DNA of 64,000 bases from Simmondsia chinensis (GCA_018398585.1 JAGTTD010000005.1:40054750-40118749), one strand, 5' to 3'. Shown: positions 25,801 to 37,441, counted from the first letter of the stretch. The notes: generated by a model not told the origin, from the letters alone. Numbers and translations: made by a program.

Positions 25801-28800
25801 CCATACTTAAATCAGTTTCAGGGGGATGATTTTTAACATAGTCCTCCACTATGGTCACGGCACGTTCCAACTTGCCACATCTTTTGTAGAGCTGGAAAAA
25901 TAACACAACCACAATAGATAATTCATCAGACCGTAGTAAAATATATGAATAACCATATGGTAAAAGTTTTCTACATTTTCCTTGTGCTGATTTACATATA
26001 ACACATTGACCGCATTTTGAAGAATAAACACTAGATATTTGAGCTCAAATTTGATCGCACATATCGTCTATCATCTAGTAATCCTCTACGAATTGATACG
26101 TACCACTCATTAACTCTTGTATACCTTAGGAATTAATGTTTGTAGCATTGCCCTATCATAAATCCCCACGCACTAAAAGATCTTGCCTTATTCATTTATA
26201 CTACGCCCGTTCTTTTGGCTTTGGGTGGGGATGTGGGGAGCAGAGACACCAAATACAAAAGGTAAATAAGCTTATAAAATCCTTCTACCACTTGCCAAAG
26301 AGATTGAGAAAATGATAGGCATTGAGAAACAGGAGGAAAAGAATACAGAATTAAAGAGCAAAGCACCAAAAAAAATTTAGAACAAGGAGAATGAAAAAGG
26401 ACCCCTTCAATGCATCACTAATATGAACAGAATGATCATGCAGCACAATGTCCATGAATGTCATGCAAGAAAAGAATGAGTGAATGGAGGGAAGAAGATA
26501 CCTAATGCTGAGAAATAAGATGTAGGGAGGAAACGGGAACTTCAGATTTAGAGGAAAAGAATGTGGGTCAGATAGATAACATGTACAGACATTCGCATCA
26601 CATTCTAGGCAAAACTAGTTCAAGGAGAAGAAAAAGAGGAGCACAACCCACATACTGAGATAATGCAAGTGCATCCAGTATAGGATAAATACATAGAAAT
26701 AAGAAATCCTGGAAAAGGATCGAACCATTGCTGCTTTCTTTAGTGCCTCAATGTTACATGGACAAACTTGAACAAGTTGCTCATATGATTCAGCCGCTTT
26801 CTGATAATCTCCAATCTCCACATAGAGTGAAGCACGCTGATGTATAAGAGTAATATCGCCTGGATCAGCATTTATTGCTTTAGAAAGACAGTACCATGCC
26901 TGACCAATATTTCCTTGCTCTCTGCATAAAGGCATAAGATGTGAGGAGTTCTAAAGATCACTTCGGTCCTGAAATTATATCACAAGAGGTATAGGGATAG
27001 CCATAACTAGACCTATCAAAATGAAAATCAGACTCTTGATGGCTAGCAATATTATATGGGAAGTCCAAAAAGGCAAAATTAGCTGATTAACAAGAGTCAA
27101 GAAATCTATTGAAGAATGCCCTATAATCACCTTGATTTGAGATTCAAGAATGCAGTAGGTGTTTATATCATACAACATTCAACTTATACTTCAGGTTAAT
27201 GATTTAGACGTGTTACTAGAACACAATATACAAACTAAAACTGCCATCTGCGGACAAAGCCATGCTATGGTATACGGTAATTACAGAAACGTAACAAGTC
27301 GTAAAAGAAGAATCAGCAATATGCAATAAGCTACACATGAGGCTATGGAACCAATAATCAGATTAACAGGAGGCAACTGCTAAAGTCACTCAATTCTAAG
27401 GGGACACTGGCTCACATATTAGAAGCTCGTGCATGCAACTTTGTTAAGCTTCGTGACATCGACAACTGTGCCAACATGTAATCAATCACAACTTTCTATA
27501 ATACTTACATGGACCAGGTCACAAGAAGCTTCCAAAGTGATGAATTCTTTGGACTCAAAAATGCAGCAATCATGTAGCAACCCATAGCTTTTTTCCTGTT
27601 ATCTATCGCATCATAAACAAGACCAAGTGTGTGATATGGATCAGGCAGATTTGGTGCCAGTCGAACCACCTCATTCAAAACACCAATCGCCTGCAGAAGG
27701 ATACAGTTGGACAGGATAGTAAACTATGAGAAAAATAAAGATGGTACCATTCATGAAATGGAATAAAGTGCAACTTATCAAAGGAATGAATATACGCTCA
27801 AATATAATAGTCGTCAAATCAGTAAAGGAAACAAAGAACCAGATGCTTGACATAATTGGATCTCGAAGTGATGGATGCAAAACATAAAGATGAACAAAAG
27901 TGATGCCGATGAAAACACGGAAATTACAGCATTACTGGTAGCATGCCATAATGTCAGTCCCTTTCGTTTCAATCATGGTATTGAACAATGGCTGTTACAC
28001 TACATAATAATGGTTAACTACAAGAAATTTGCTTAGCCTGTTACATTACAACCTTTGCGCGACAATCATGATCCATTACGCTAAGCTATGCCACCCCATT
28101 TTTGCAACTGCATGACCGCAATGATGATTGCAATTTAAATCATGGTTCCAATTCACCTCAGAGTTAGGTTTGGTATCCGAAAACACCTAGTTTTTTCCTT
28201 CGAAGTCAACCCTTTGGCACATCAGATTTGGTGGTAAAAAGAAATATCAAAAAATTAAGTGAAACATTGATTTTACACTGCCTGCAATGAAAACCAATGC
28301 TATCTCATCAAAAGACAGCTAAACATTTCCTAACATAGGTGAACCTGTACATTCTCAGTCAGAAAAAAAAAATGTTTGGCAGGCAACAAGAGAAAACAAC
28401 GGCTAAAGGGAATCATGATCACTCAACAAGTTTCAAATTCAAGGTCAATATACAAGGTGTGCAGAACTTCCTAGGAAAAAAGTAATGAGTACGATAGTAC
28501 ATGACATATATGAGATGACACTAGATCCAAACTGAAGTAAAATAGCAAATTGGATGCTATCAAGATGATAAGTGGCAGAAAGACAAAGTGGGAACATCTA
28601 CACGACTTGGGAACCTCAAAGACATGACACTATGACTGTCCAGGTTGTTGGAACAATTGAGAATCTTTTCAGAAGCTCGAACAAAGCCATGCTACCTATG
28701 GTAGCTGATCTGGAACACAAATACGAAAAGTAAGAAAATGAAAGCATAGCACAAATAAGCATATTAAGGGCCATACATGGATAGATACAATATAGTTGTA

Positions 28801-31800
28801 CCAGAATGTAGGAACAAAATTCAAATGGGAAACTGTCCGAAAATTCCATCCATTAGGAACTAAGAACAAATGCATCAGTAACAATATGTTGCATATTCAA
28901 GGGTCGATCCTCATGCTTTGCTGCAACTGGCAACAATTGCAGAATATGGGCAATAACATTACCTGCAAGTAGTGACAGAAAGCGCCCTTTACTATTTCCC
29001 CTATTTTTTCCTCTTCTTGTTTTAGGGGAGTTTAGGGGCTTTATTTTCATGTTCAAGTGTTACATACACTGTCATGAGCGCAGCATAAGGAACAACAAAA
29101 TATGTTGTATATATCATATAGCTTTATCTTGTGAAACACAAATGACATTGCTAATCAAGGCACACGGTAGTAGCATTGAACATTGTATCATTCAACTACT
29201 GAACTATTCAACAACAGAAAAAGGCAATGATTAAGGTCATAAGACTCACATCTTCATAACGACCATGAGCATAGTGAAGAGTTGCATCACCAAGCTCCCT
29301 TGTGACTTCAGGGCTAAGTTTATTCCTAGATCCCTTTCGCCTTCCTCTCTTCTTGGGCTGAATGAGGGATATCAGAAAGTAGAGCAAGAATATAAGCATA
29401 CAAATTATAAGAAAAAATAGTCCACATATATTCAAAGAGATTTGCTCCATGATAGCATTATAACATGATGTGATACAAATTATGAGGCAAAGTTGTCTGC
29501 AAAGGAAAATACTATTGGTGAAGTTTAGAAAATGGGCACAGCCGAGAACAAAAACATTTTTGCATACAGTAAATAACAGAAAAACAATTAAGTTATTATG
29601 CCAAAGATGCGCCATCTTCATAACAAAGGCACGATGTAGAATGATTAAGATATTAAGCAAACACCCGAGAAGAATAGCACAAAGAAAGAGGAGGGAGCGG
29701 GGGGGTTATGGGTTTTGGCCTAATTAGAAACATAAAACAGCTTACATTTTTCATTTTCAGTTTTCCTTTTCATCCTTAGTTTTTCTTTTCAATTTCCCAT
29801 TTGAAGGAATGGAAAATTAATAGCAATTTCCAAGATGTTTCCCACCATTTTTCTCATTTTCCGATAAAAAGTTACGGAAATAAGTATTGCCCGTAAATTC
29901 AATAATCCAATCTGAACAACTAGAGTAACCGACCAGAAAATGAAAGGTTCGAGTACATGCACTTTATAAAAATTTGGACAACGGTTCTAGTACAAATACC
30001 ACTTTGGGATTTTTTTTTTTGGGATTATGAATTTGGATATCAAATACCGTCTATTTATATGCACGAAGTGAACTAGATATTGATGAAATATACAATAAAT
30101 ATATGGGTTATGGAAAACATGGATGGCAAAAAACTATTTTCCAACTTTTCAAACAGAATGTGGAGAGCTAAAAAAATTATTTTCCAATTTCGCAATTGGA
30201 AAACTAGTCTTTGGAACAACTTATCCAGTTTTATTTCTCTCCATTCAAGATGTATCCGTTACAGCCAGCAAGGGCCTTGTAAAAGTGGCGCATTCTCCCC
30301 TCAGAATTTTTTTTTCACATTAGTAAGAAGGGTACAACTTTTTTCTCTAAATAGGAACAACTCTTGCAGAATAAGGGAAATGAGCTTTCAACCCTAGACC
30401 TCTAATATGGGGATCGAGAACTTAACCACTACACCAACTCTAACAATTCTTTTTGGATATCACTTTAATAATATCAAAATGGAAACACAGATTTCTACCG
30501 AAGCAAAGCAGGCCATAAAGCATCCTTCAAGGTACAGAATAATGCATCCATGAAGGTCATTCATTCATCTCAACAGCCAAACATGTGTGCAGACTACCAC
30601 AGGCATGCAGGCAGAGAAGCACGTGCACACATGCACCCTATCTAAACCCCACAACAACACAAGGTCTTATGTACCATCATAATGTGGTCAAATTTGGTAT
30701 TCCCTTTCACCGCTATGCCCAATCAAAGTAATTTCTGAAATCCCTTCTAACCTAATTTTAGCGACCTCTTTCTTATGCCCAATGGCTGTCAGAAGTTCAA
30801 TATATCTCCTTAATAGTGCATTCAGCGAATTATTTGCAAATTCCAAGAAGTTACCAATCACTAGGCAAATTCCACTCAAATTATCAGCAGTTGTGCAGCA
30901 ATCATTACAATCATTTACTTTTCCAGCAACAGCACCAACCACAGGTGCAAGAAACTCCTAAATATTAAGTTTCCATGCTCGGAAACACAATTTGACATTT
31001 CAAAGTCAAATTCAATTTTCCAAACATATCAAACTCGACAAAAATACAATTCAAGAAATCACGGAATCATTTTGATAAGAAGACACTTATTATATGATTT
31101 GTTCACTACATATCACCAATTTAAAGAATGGTTGAATTCTGGGGACATGTTGGAGTCAAGTTCCTTGGTCATTAGTTAACATTGACTTTGTGTTCATATT
31201 TATGCTTTAATGGCTCAATTAGTGACACTTCATTAATTTTTTTTATGTATCTCATATATAATAATATAAGTGATCTCTCCACACTCCGAAAGTTAAGAAC
31301 TTTTATGACCACCCGCTCCCCCATTCCCATTTACACTACCGCTCCCGCTTCATGCAACTGTGGTCCCAATAGGTCAAACATAACCTACCTTCCGTGAACT
31401 TCTCCTCCTAACGCCGTAGTTCATGGCTTCCATTATTTCTGCAAAGGTAGCTCCAGAAGTTTCCTCGAGCCTGGACTTCTTAGAAGACAAATTGCTGCCA
31501 AAAATAAACACACTATAAAACTCACGTGGCAGTAGATAAATTAAGTGCCAATACCCAAAAGTTTCTTCACATTCTAATGAAAAGACCATCATCATATTCT
31601 CACATCCAAAAACACATCCTTGTACTTTGCTATCTATGTCAGCTTAGTCATTACAATTTTAATTGTACCAATGTAGTCCGCGTACAACTGACATTGTATC
31701 CATTTAATCCTAAAGTGAAATTAAAGTTAAGTTGGCATCATAATTTTTAACAACTAGGTCATCGGTGGGTTTAAATTAGGTCAATGAATGGTTTTGTATT

Positions 31801-32404
31801 GGATTAGTTGCACTTTACATGATCAAACCGTAAAAATTCATCACTAGCTTAACTTCAATTCCACAATAGTACGAAATTGACACATTGTACAAAGACCAAA
31901 TTGGCATAATATAAGTTGCACATCAGCTAAATTGACAAATTGAGGAAAGCATAGACACATTGATGTAAATAACCTAAAATTTTATTAGATTCCTCAATTT
32001 TTATTGCACTCCCGAACCTAAAAAATTCCAAATGGAAGGTCATACAAGAAGAAGTAAAGGCACAGTATTTTCATTATGTGGAGGGAAAAAAAAAAAAAGT
32101 ACCCTGCTGGATCAAGAGCAAGTGTCTTCCTCTTCTTGTCAGCCAACGCCTCATATTCAAGACGTTCAAATTGTTGATATAGCTGGACACCTGAAGAATC
32201 ACCATTGTTCACATAATCCAACGGATTTGTATCTGCTTCAAATCCAACTGCAATCTCTCCATTGTCAATCTCATCATCCCCTTCCTCCTCCCCTTCTTCC
32301 TGCCCTCCTCCTTCTCCTTCCTCCTCCTCTGTTGCCTCTAATTCTTCATCTGTTTCAATGCCAAACACTAATTCATGGTTGGTCATACCGTCTTCTAACT
32401 CCAT
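12466..32404 (-). CDS. GTF3C3: TFIIIC subunit, TPR protein (GTF3C3 / yeast Tfc4 homologue), 18 exons
   Basis: Nuclear RNA polymerase III factor. In the Tfc4 family the TPR arrays bridge TFIIIC to TFIIIB on tRNA and 5S genes. Coding exons: 32404-32103, 31494-31389, 29357-29250, 27690-27509, 26921-26726, 25891-25634, 23362-23219, 21229-21151, 17723-17610, 17518-17349, 16790-16672, 15575-15452, 15345-15274, 14681-14555, 14395-14281, 13527-13337, 13256-13144, 12678-12466. All join in phase to 910 residues with no internal stop. Residues ~12-50 are Glu/Asp/Gly-rich. A basic patch KKRGRRKGSRNK follows near 138-149, then TPRs from ~155 (LGDATLHYAHGRYEDAIGVL; LPDPYHTLGLVYDAIDNRKKA; QGNIGQAWYCLSKAINADP), a charged linker (~554-640) and C-terminal TPRs (EALYNIARAYHHVGLFSLAAFYYEKV). 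The ATG at 32404 is the first in frame. One junction uses a GC donor. Exon limits come from reading splice sites by eye. Confidence 0.93.
13528..14280 (-). other. GC-AG intron of the TFIIIC gene (intron 15)
   Basis: Only a GC donor keeps the frame. The exon ends TTAAG, followed by GCATGTAAG, and the acceptor GTGTAG precedes A-TTA-GAG, giving KLILRLENRLSKHN across the junction. The nearby GT (CAT then GTAAGA, 4 bp downstream) would put exon 16 out of frame. All 16 other introns read as GT-AG. Confidence 0.8.
16829..16851. repeat. (TATG)n microsatellite in intron 10
   Basis: About six perfect TATG units. Confidence 0.9.
17724..21150 (-). other. intron 8 of the TFIIIC gene, 3.4 kb, holds simple repeats
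   Basis: The largest intron. It holds a (CTCC)n run at 19928-19967 and two near-identical ~45-bp blocks (from about 19776 and 19878) sharing AATATTTTTTTTAAAAATTG. No exon or complete mobile element recognised. Confidence 0.7.
19928..19967. repeat. (CT)n/(CTCC)n low-complexity run
   Basis: A CT dinucleotide run that passes into about seven CCCT/CTCC units. Confidence 0.9.
21397..21952. mobile_element. hAT-like MITE in TFIIIC intron 7
   Basis: A 556-bp element starting CAGTGCATGAAAGGC and ending in the inverted GCGCTTTTTTATACACTG. Its subterminal regions are rich in GGCGC/CCTAGG motifs in opposite orientations. It is flanked by 8-bp repeats CTCATGTA (21389-21396) and CTCATATA (21953-21960), with one mismatch. 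CAGTG termini and an 8-bp duplication fit hAT. No transposase ORF is present, so it is non-autonomous. Confidence 0.72.
23852..23917. repeat. perfect 33-bp tandem duplication in intron 6
   Basis: Two identical copies of a 33-bp unit containing GAAGAAAGAAGCCCCTAG lie head to tail (23852-23884 and 23885-23917). Confidence 0.92.
24056..24235 (-). mobile_element. RTE-type LINE/SINE 3' tail, reverse orientation (intron 6)
   Basis: On the minus strand it reads GGAAACAGCCTCTC, CACCCTGAAGGGGGAAGGCT, GCGTACAT, CAGACCCCGCTTCTGCGGGA, GGCATTGGGT and ends (TTG)n. This is the conserved 3' end of plant RTE LINEs and of SINEs that use them. The 5' ~60 bp (near TTGCTACGATGCGATGATGG) are not 5S-like and I do not recognise them. 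Confidence 0.7.
24425..24833 (+). mobile_element. RTE-type LINE 3' fragment (intron 6)
   Basis: It starts with coding-like sequence reading ALDRAERRISIGVAD, like the C-terminus of plant RTE ORFs, then a T/G-rich 3' UTR, CACAGCCTCC, GAAGGGGTAAGGCTGCATAT, CAGACCCTGCATATGCGGGA, GAGGCACTGGGTATG and a (TTG)n tail. It shares its last ~150 bp with the SINEs in this window and is their likely partner type. Confidence 0.7.
30290..30450 (-). mobile_element. tRNA-derived SINE-like element (intron 2)
   Basis: On the minus strand a perfect A box TGGTGTAGTGG lies at 30436-30426 and a near-perfect B box GTTGAAAGC at 30392-30384, about 34 bp apart. The downstream sequence is A/T-rich. Outer limits are approximate. 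Confidence 0.5.
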
Positions 32405-32587
32405 CACAATGGATTATCAGATGATATCCCCAAAATTAAATGGGGGACAGGTATCTCTCTCTATCAGACTCTAACTGGTCAGCAGAGAGCATTTTGAAGC
32501 GAGGAACTGCCAAGCAATTTCACGTGCTAGTAACTGCACCGACAAGAAAATAAAGTCATGGTCAACTTTGAATGTGACAGGACATAA

Positions 32588-32599
32588 GCTTTGATACCA
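32588..32599 (-). other. primer-binding site remnant (tRNA-iMet)
   Basis: The minus strand reads TGGTATCAAAGC, one base past the LTR-like terminus at 32601. Confidence 0.6.
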
Positions 32600-32600
32600 C

Positions 32601-33410
32601 TGTTACAAACTAAATTCTTTTTATAGTAGGGTAAGAAAAATTAGAGAAGAAGGGGGAGAAATTAGGGGAAAGAGGTAGCAAGGAAGAAGAAAGAGACGCA
32701 AAGGAAGGGGGCAAATTTTTATTTCCTCTTAAGCATCATTTGTCATCCATTGCAATATATTTGTACACAAAAATAGGGACCTCGACGTAAGTATAAGGAA
32801 AGAAAGAAACCCCAATAGGATCAAAATATAGATATAAAAAGGTTTAAATCTTAATTGATATCAACCAAAATCATAATAGACTGAAAACTAAAATAAAACA
32901 GTAGAATATATAAATTAAAGCGGTAATGAAGAAGAAAATAGAACTTTTGATTTCATAGCTTGATTTCCAATACAAACTCGCTCTTATTAATAGAGTTTGT
33001 CCTGCCTCCCTGAGTCGGGCTCATCTACTTCCTATTAGGCTACTCTATTACTCTCGGATCATATATTCATTTAGGCATGTATCAATAACTATAATAATAA
33101 TAACAAACACAGTGCCACAAGAGCTCGCGCCAAAGCAGGGTCTGGGAAGGTCAGATGTGCACAGGACCACAACCCTAAAAAGCTATCAATAAACAAAAAT
33201 AAAGTATTAAAATACTAAAATTAAAGAGATAATGGAGAAAAGATAGAAAGGAACTATTGATTTCATTGTTTGACTTCTAGTACAATCTAACTCTTATTTA
33301 TAAGAGTTTATCCCATCTCCACAAGTCGGGCTTCTCTGCTTCCTATTGGGCTATTCTACCACTCCCATCGTATATATTCATTCAGGCATATATCATTAAT
33401 ATAAAAAAAG
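32601..33410 (-). mobile_element. LTR remnant next to the TFIIIC 5' end
   Basis: TGTTACAAAC at 32601 looks like an LTR edge. Directly below it, 32588-32599 reads TGGTATCAAAGC on the minus strand, a tRNA-iMet primer-binding site. The element would have pointed into the gene, but its interior is missing and the TFIIIC start codon lies only ~185 bp further. The segment contains two diverged ~150-bp direct repeats (32935-33085 and 33225-33390) sharing ATTTCATNGNTTGA, CTCTTATT and AGTCGGGCT. The right limit is uncertain. Confidence 0.5.
33089..33183 (-). mobile_element. 5'-truncated RTE/SINE tail insertion
   Basis: The minus strand reads CAGACCCTGCTTTGGCGCGA, GCTCTTGTGGCACTG and a TTATTATTA tail. 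Flanking TATCAATAA repeats at 33080-33088 and 33184-33192 look like a 9-bp target-site duplication. Same tail family as the elements at 24056, 45264 and 52385. Confidence 0.6.
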
Positions 33411-33575
33411 TAAAATTGTAAAAGTAAAACCTAATTCTAAATTAAACTACATTTTTTCCAATTTGGGCCGCATCATCGTAGAGTTCCATTGTTCAATATA
33501 AATGCAAAAAGACCAACAAAATCTTAGCCATAATCCTCAAATATAACCCCAGACATGGAGAGAATTAAAGCCTAA

Positions 33576-34281
33576 TGTCACGGACCGCTTAAGTTCCATA
33601 GAAATTTTGCCTAATTATTGCGGTACGGCCGGAATGTTCCGGAAGGCCACGGATCATTCTAGGCTCTTCTTGAATATTCTTGCGAATATGTGTTTATGTA
33701 CTTAGACCGATTTTGTAAGGACGCAAACCTTTTCGGGGCGTGTCCATAGGACGATATGTAAAAATATATATGTATCTAATATGGCCTAGAATCATCTAGA
33801 ATTATGTAGAGAGAAGCTTGTTTAGGAAGCTTCTAGGGAGACCTAAGGGGGACGGCCAAAGAGGAAAAATTCCCTCCAAAACAAGTATTTAAAATTAAGG
33901 AGAGAAATCCAATTCAAATGGAAGGGAGGGAAGCCAAAACTGGCGCCCAACCTTCCCTCCATGCCTCCATGATATTTTTGTCCACTTGTACATGTGATTT
34001 TGCCTATAAATACCCAAGTGTACATAGCCCCTAAGCATCATCCAACCACCAAAGCTCAAATACTCTCATATACTTGTAAAAATCTTTCTTCTTGTAATAA
34101 AATCTCCCTTTCCTCATCAATCTCTTGTGTGCCTCATTTCCTCAAATACTTCATAAACACTACTAAACCTCTTGTCCTCCTAATAGGCTCAAGGTAATTA
34201 AAAGGCTGACTTAGCACTCGTTTGGGCTTCACGAGTAGCTAAGGCCGCACGAGTTGGTGTCGAAAAAGCCAGCTTGTGACA
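33576..34281 (+). repeat. 5' LTR of the gag-protease element (706 bp)
   Basis: Starts TGTCACGGACCGCTTAAG and ends GCTTGTGACA. A TATAAATA box lies at 34005-34012. The same motif occurs in the partner LTR. Confidence 0.95.
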
Positions 34282-34283
34282 GT

Positions 34284-34296
34284 TGGTATCAGAGCC
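34284..34296 (+). other. primer-binding site (tRNA-iMet)
   Basis: TGGTATCAGAGCC lies two bases after the LTR and matches the plant initiator tRNA complement perfectly. Confidence 0.93.
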
Positions 34297-34681
34297 AGGC
34301 TGCTGCGTTGGTGCACAAAACCCTTCGGGTGGCCCACTGCCGGTCCATTCCAGCCCCCAGTTTACGTTTTTGGAGGCCCCGGAGTGCCCGAGCGTGCCCA
34401 GGTGTGGGACTTGCGTGCATTTGAGTGCCCAGGGGAAGGCCTTGATAAGGCAAAGGTTGGGCCTTGCGAGGCACGTCATTGACATTGTAAACCGAGCTGT
34501 GACATTGTCGCTGTCACAGTGACGAGGGTGCTGTCCCAGTGTCGAGGGTACTGCCGCAGAACTGCCAGCAGGAGATTTGGAGTGCATTAGGGTGCGTTTG
34601 AAGTGCCCACCGTGCCCAAAGTAGTGCCTTACATTCTAAAGTAGTGTTTTGGTGTTATGGGACTGTGTTGAGGCCGTGACT

Positions 34682-37056
34682 ATGGCAGAGTCCACGTTGA
34701 CGGATGTGGAAGCCCATGTGAGGAAAGGAAAGAGGTCCAACAAGGACCTTGCCGATCGCATGGATCGGGTGGAGTTGGCCGTGGCCGAGTTGTCCCGACA
34801 AAGGGACATACTCGTTACCAAGGTCCAACGCCCACCCTCGGAAGAAGGACATGATGATCTTCGGGGTGATGTGCTTGAGGCGCTCAACTCTACCACGCAC
34901 TTGCTAAGACAAGAGGTGGATGCACGCCTCGATGCTTTGGTGGCTCGTATGGATGCTATTGAGGGCGTGAATGATAGACTTGTCGCGCTCGGGACCGAAG
35001 TAAGGGCGCACAAGACTTGTCCCTATGCAAAGCCGCCGTCGCCAATCGTCATGGCGCGGCACCTGACGTCGTAAAGGTAGATGTCCCTCGTCCCAAGTCC
35101 TATGACGGACGTCGTGATGCCAAAGCGCTCAATGGGTTCTTGAGCGGCTTGGGGCTGTATTTCGATCACCTTGGCCTGTACGGTGACGCACAGCGCATCA
35201 GCTCCGCGGCACTCTTCTTGACGGATTCGGCGAGTCTATGGTGGAAGAGGAAGAGAGAAGACATTACTCGGGGCACCCTTGTCGTAGATACTTGGGATGC
35301 GTTTAAGCAAGAGCTTCGCTCCCAGTTCTACCCCAAGGATGCAGAGGATGAGGCCCGAACCTGATTGAGACGCTTGAAGCATACGGGCACAATTCGGGAG
35401 TATGTCGATGAGTTCACAAAACTTATCTTGGAGATACCAGATCTACCCGAGCGAGACAAGAAATTCTTCTTCCTTGACGGACTCCAGACGTGGGCCAAGC
35501 AGGAGTTGCAGCGCCGAGACGTTTCTGATTTATCTGCTGCAATTTCCGCTGCCGAGATGCTGGTAGAATGTCGGAGAGAGGCTCCGAAATATAAGGAAAA
35601 GAAGAGTGACAAAGGCAAAGGCGGGGGAGAGAGACCGAAGGACAAGTCGCGTCCCTTCTACAAAAATGACGACCGACGTCACAAGGGTAAGCCCAAAGAA
35701 CCTTGGACCCCTAAATGCTTCTTTTGCGAAGGGCCACACATAACTCGAGAGTGTCCAAAAAGAAAGGCACTCAATGCCCTCATCTCCAAAATAGATGAAG
35801 AGAGGACCGAGATTTCAGAGGAAACTCGGATCGGTTCCCTCCAATTGTTAAATGCTGCCTCAAGGACCGAACCTGCCAAGACCTCATCTAAGGGGTTGAT
35901 GTATGCGGCCGTACGGGTGAACGGCCGGGAGACCCGAGCCCTTGTTGACACAGGGGCCACTCATAACTTTGTCTCCGAAGATGAAGCCCGAAGGCTAGCC
36001 GTCCGCATTACCAAGGACGGAGGATGGTTAAAGACCGTCAATGCTAGTGTCAAGCCCGCACTTGGCACCGCCCAAGATGTCGATATGCAGGTTGGAGGTT
36101 GGAGAGGGAGGATCAACCTCTCCGTCGTGCCCATGGATGATTTCAAACTTGTCTTGGGCATGGAGTTCTTGGACAAGGTACGCGCAATGCTTCTACCTTG
36201 CTTTGACGCTCTATGCATCACGACGGGAGAAAACACCTCTATGGTGCCATTAAGGCGAGAAGCCGAGAGCAAAGGTAAGACACTCTCGGTAATGCAGTTT
36301 GCAAAGAAAGCACGACGGTTTGGGCGAAACCCAACCGTGGCACGGAGGCATGCCATGGACCAAGGGCAGGCGTGTGTTGCGCTAGCCCGAGCTGCTATCC
36401 GAACCGAAGCCATAGGCCAGGCGGAGGTTCATCCTTTTGATGCCAAGACCAGAGCACAAGTGGTGCATAAGGTTCCCGGGAGTAAAGCCTACAATGGGCT
36501 TGGTAGGCCCAGGGCTTCCGAAGGCGAGGCCTACGTTAGGCCTGGTAAACGAAGGACTGCCCAGGATCGGGCGCAGGCCCCTGACAGGACGCAGACGCTA
36601 GGAGCTGCGCAATCACAGACGCAAGGTGCTGCGACAGCACAGACACAGGCCCAGGTAACACCAAAGCGGGCCCGGGATGCTGTGTTGATCAAGATACAGG
36701 CCCCCGTGATGCAGGAGAAGGCCCAGGGTACTGTGTGTGCCGAGGCACAGGCCCAAAGCCAAAAGACCGAGGTACGGGCACGCACCAAGGTTCAAGTTAA
36801 AGCAACGGTGACTTTGGTGCGAGGGAGCGCCAAGGACCAAGGAAGGCATCGTCGAGACTCAAGATCGGGTGTGCAAGACTTGGGGATGGACATGCCAAAC
36901 AGAGAATTAAGTGCACACGAGCTTTTCAGGTATGTGCACGACCTAGATCGGAGTACACAAGGGTTATACACAAAGACGCTTGGTTTGAGCTCGAATGCGT
37001 TCGAGTTGCGCATAAAGGCTCAAGATTTGAACAAAGGTGCGCACGGCCAAACATAA
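34682..37056 (+). pseudogene. gag-protease polyprotein with A/Q-rich C-terminal extension
   Basis: ATG at 34682 opens an N-terminal coiled-coil-like gag (MAESTLTDVEAHV...). The frame shifts once near 35010-35018 into SLCKAAVANRHG and the gypsy gag core (LGLYFDHLGLYGDAQR, WDAFKQELRSQFYPKDAEDEA). One TGA at 35362-35364 interrupts ART-LRRLKHTG. Downstream are REYVDEFTKLILEIPDLPE, a knuckle CFFCEGPHITREC (CX2CX3HX4C) and the protease site ALVDTGATHNFVS with the GMEFLD region. After the protease about 280 residues are unusual: rich in Ala, Gln, Arg and Lys with repeated AQ/TQ dipeptides (AQSQTQGAATAQTQAQ) and no match I recognise. There is no RT. Two lesions block full translation. Confidence 0.88.
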
Positions 37057-37282
37057 CTTGTGCCCGGGATGGCACGGGTTACATGGGAACGTGCCCGATT
37101 TAGGTGCACAAGCCTTGCCCACGGTAGGGCGTGGGATGTGCCGGAGTACGCATCACTCTTCAGCACGGGAACCGCTGGAAAAAGAAATAAGTGTCGAGAT
37201 GCAAAGGTTTGAGACCGACTGTGAAGGGTCACAAACCATGAGTATCAAGATAAGGGGACCTGCTGAACAAGGCTCGCGAGGC

Positions 37283-37441
37283 AGGAACCGAAATAAATTC
37301 TTTTTGTACCTGACATATTGGAAGGGCTTTCCAGACTTGAAGACAACGATGGGGAAGGCTCGAACCAAGGAGGAACGGCGGCTGAAGCAAACAAGACCGT
37401 CTAACATTGACGAGGACGTCAATAGCTTAGGCGGGGGAGGA
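37283..37441 (+). pseudogene. chromodomain-like 3' remnant and polypurine tract
   Basis: One frame reads FFLYLTYWKGFPDLKTTMGK, like the YLVRWKG core of the chromodomain at the C-terminus of chromovirus integrases, then EERRLKQTRPSNIDEDVNSL and GGGG, which is the polypurine tract GGCGGGGGAGGA just before the 3' LTR. This indicates the element derives from a chromovirus that lost its RT-to-integrase middle. Confidence 0.65.

Noticed and set aside
28853..29056. Possible extra exon of the TFIIIC gene
   Set aside because: The exon 3 to exon 4 junction (GRYED to AIGVLNEVVRLAPN) is already in phase and gives a normal TPR. The ORF has no TPR pattern.
36531..37013. Minus-strand ORFs opposite the A/Q-rich tail
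   Set aside because: Shadow frames of a low-complexity region, with no independent support.
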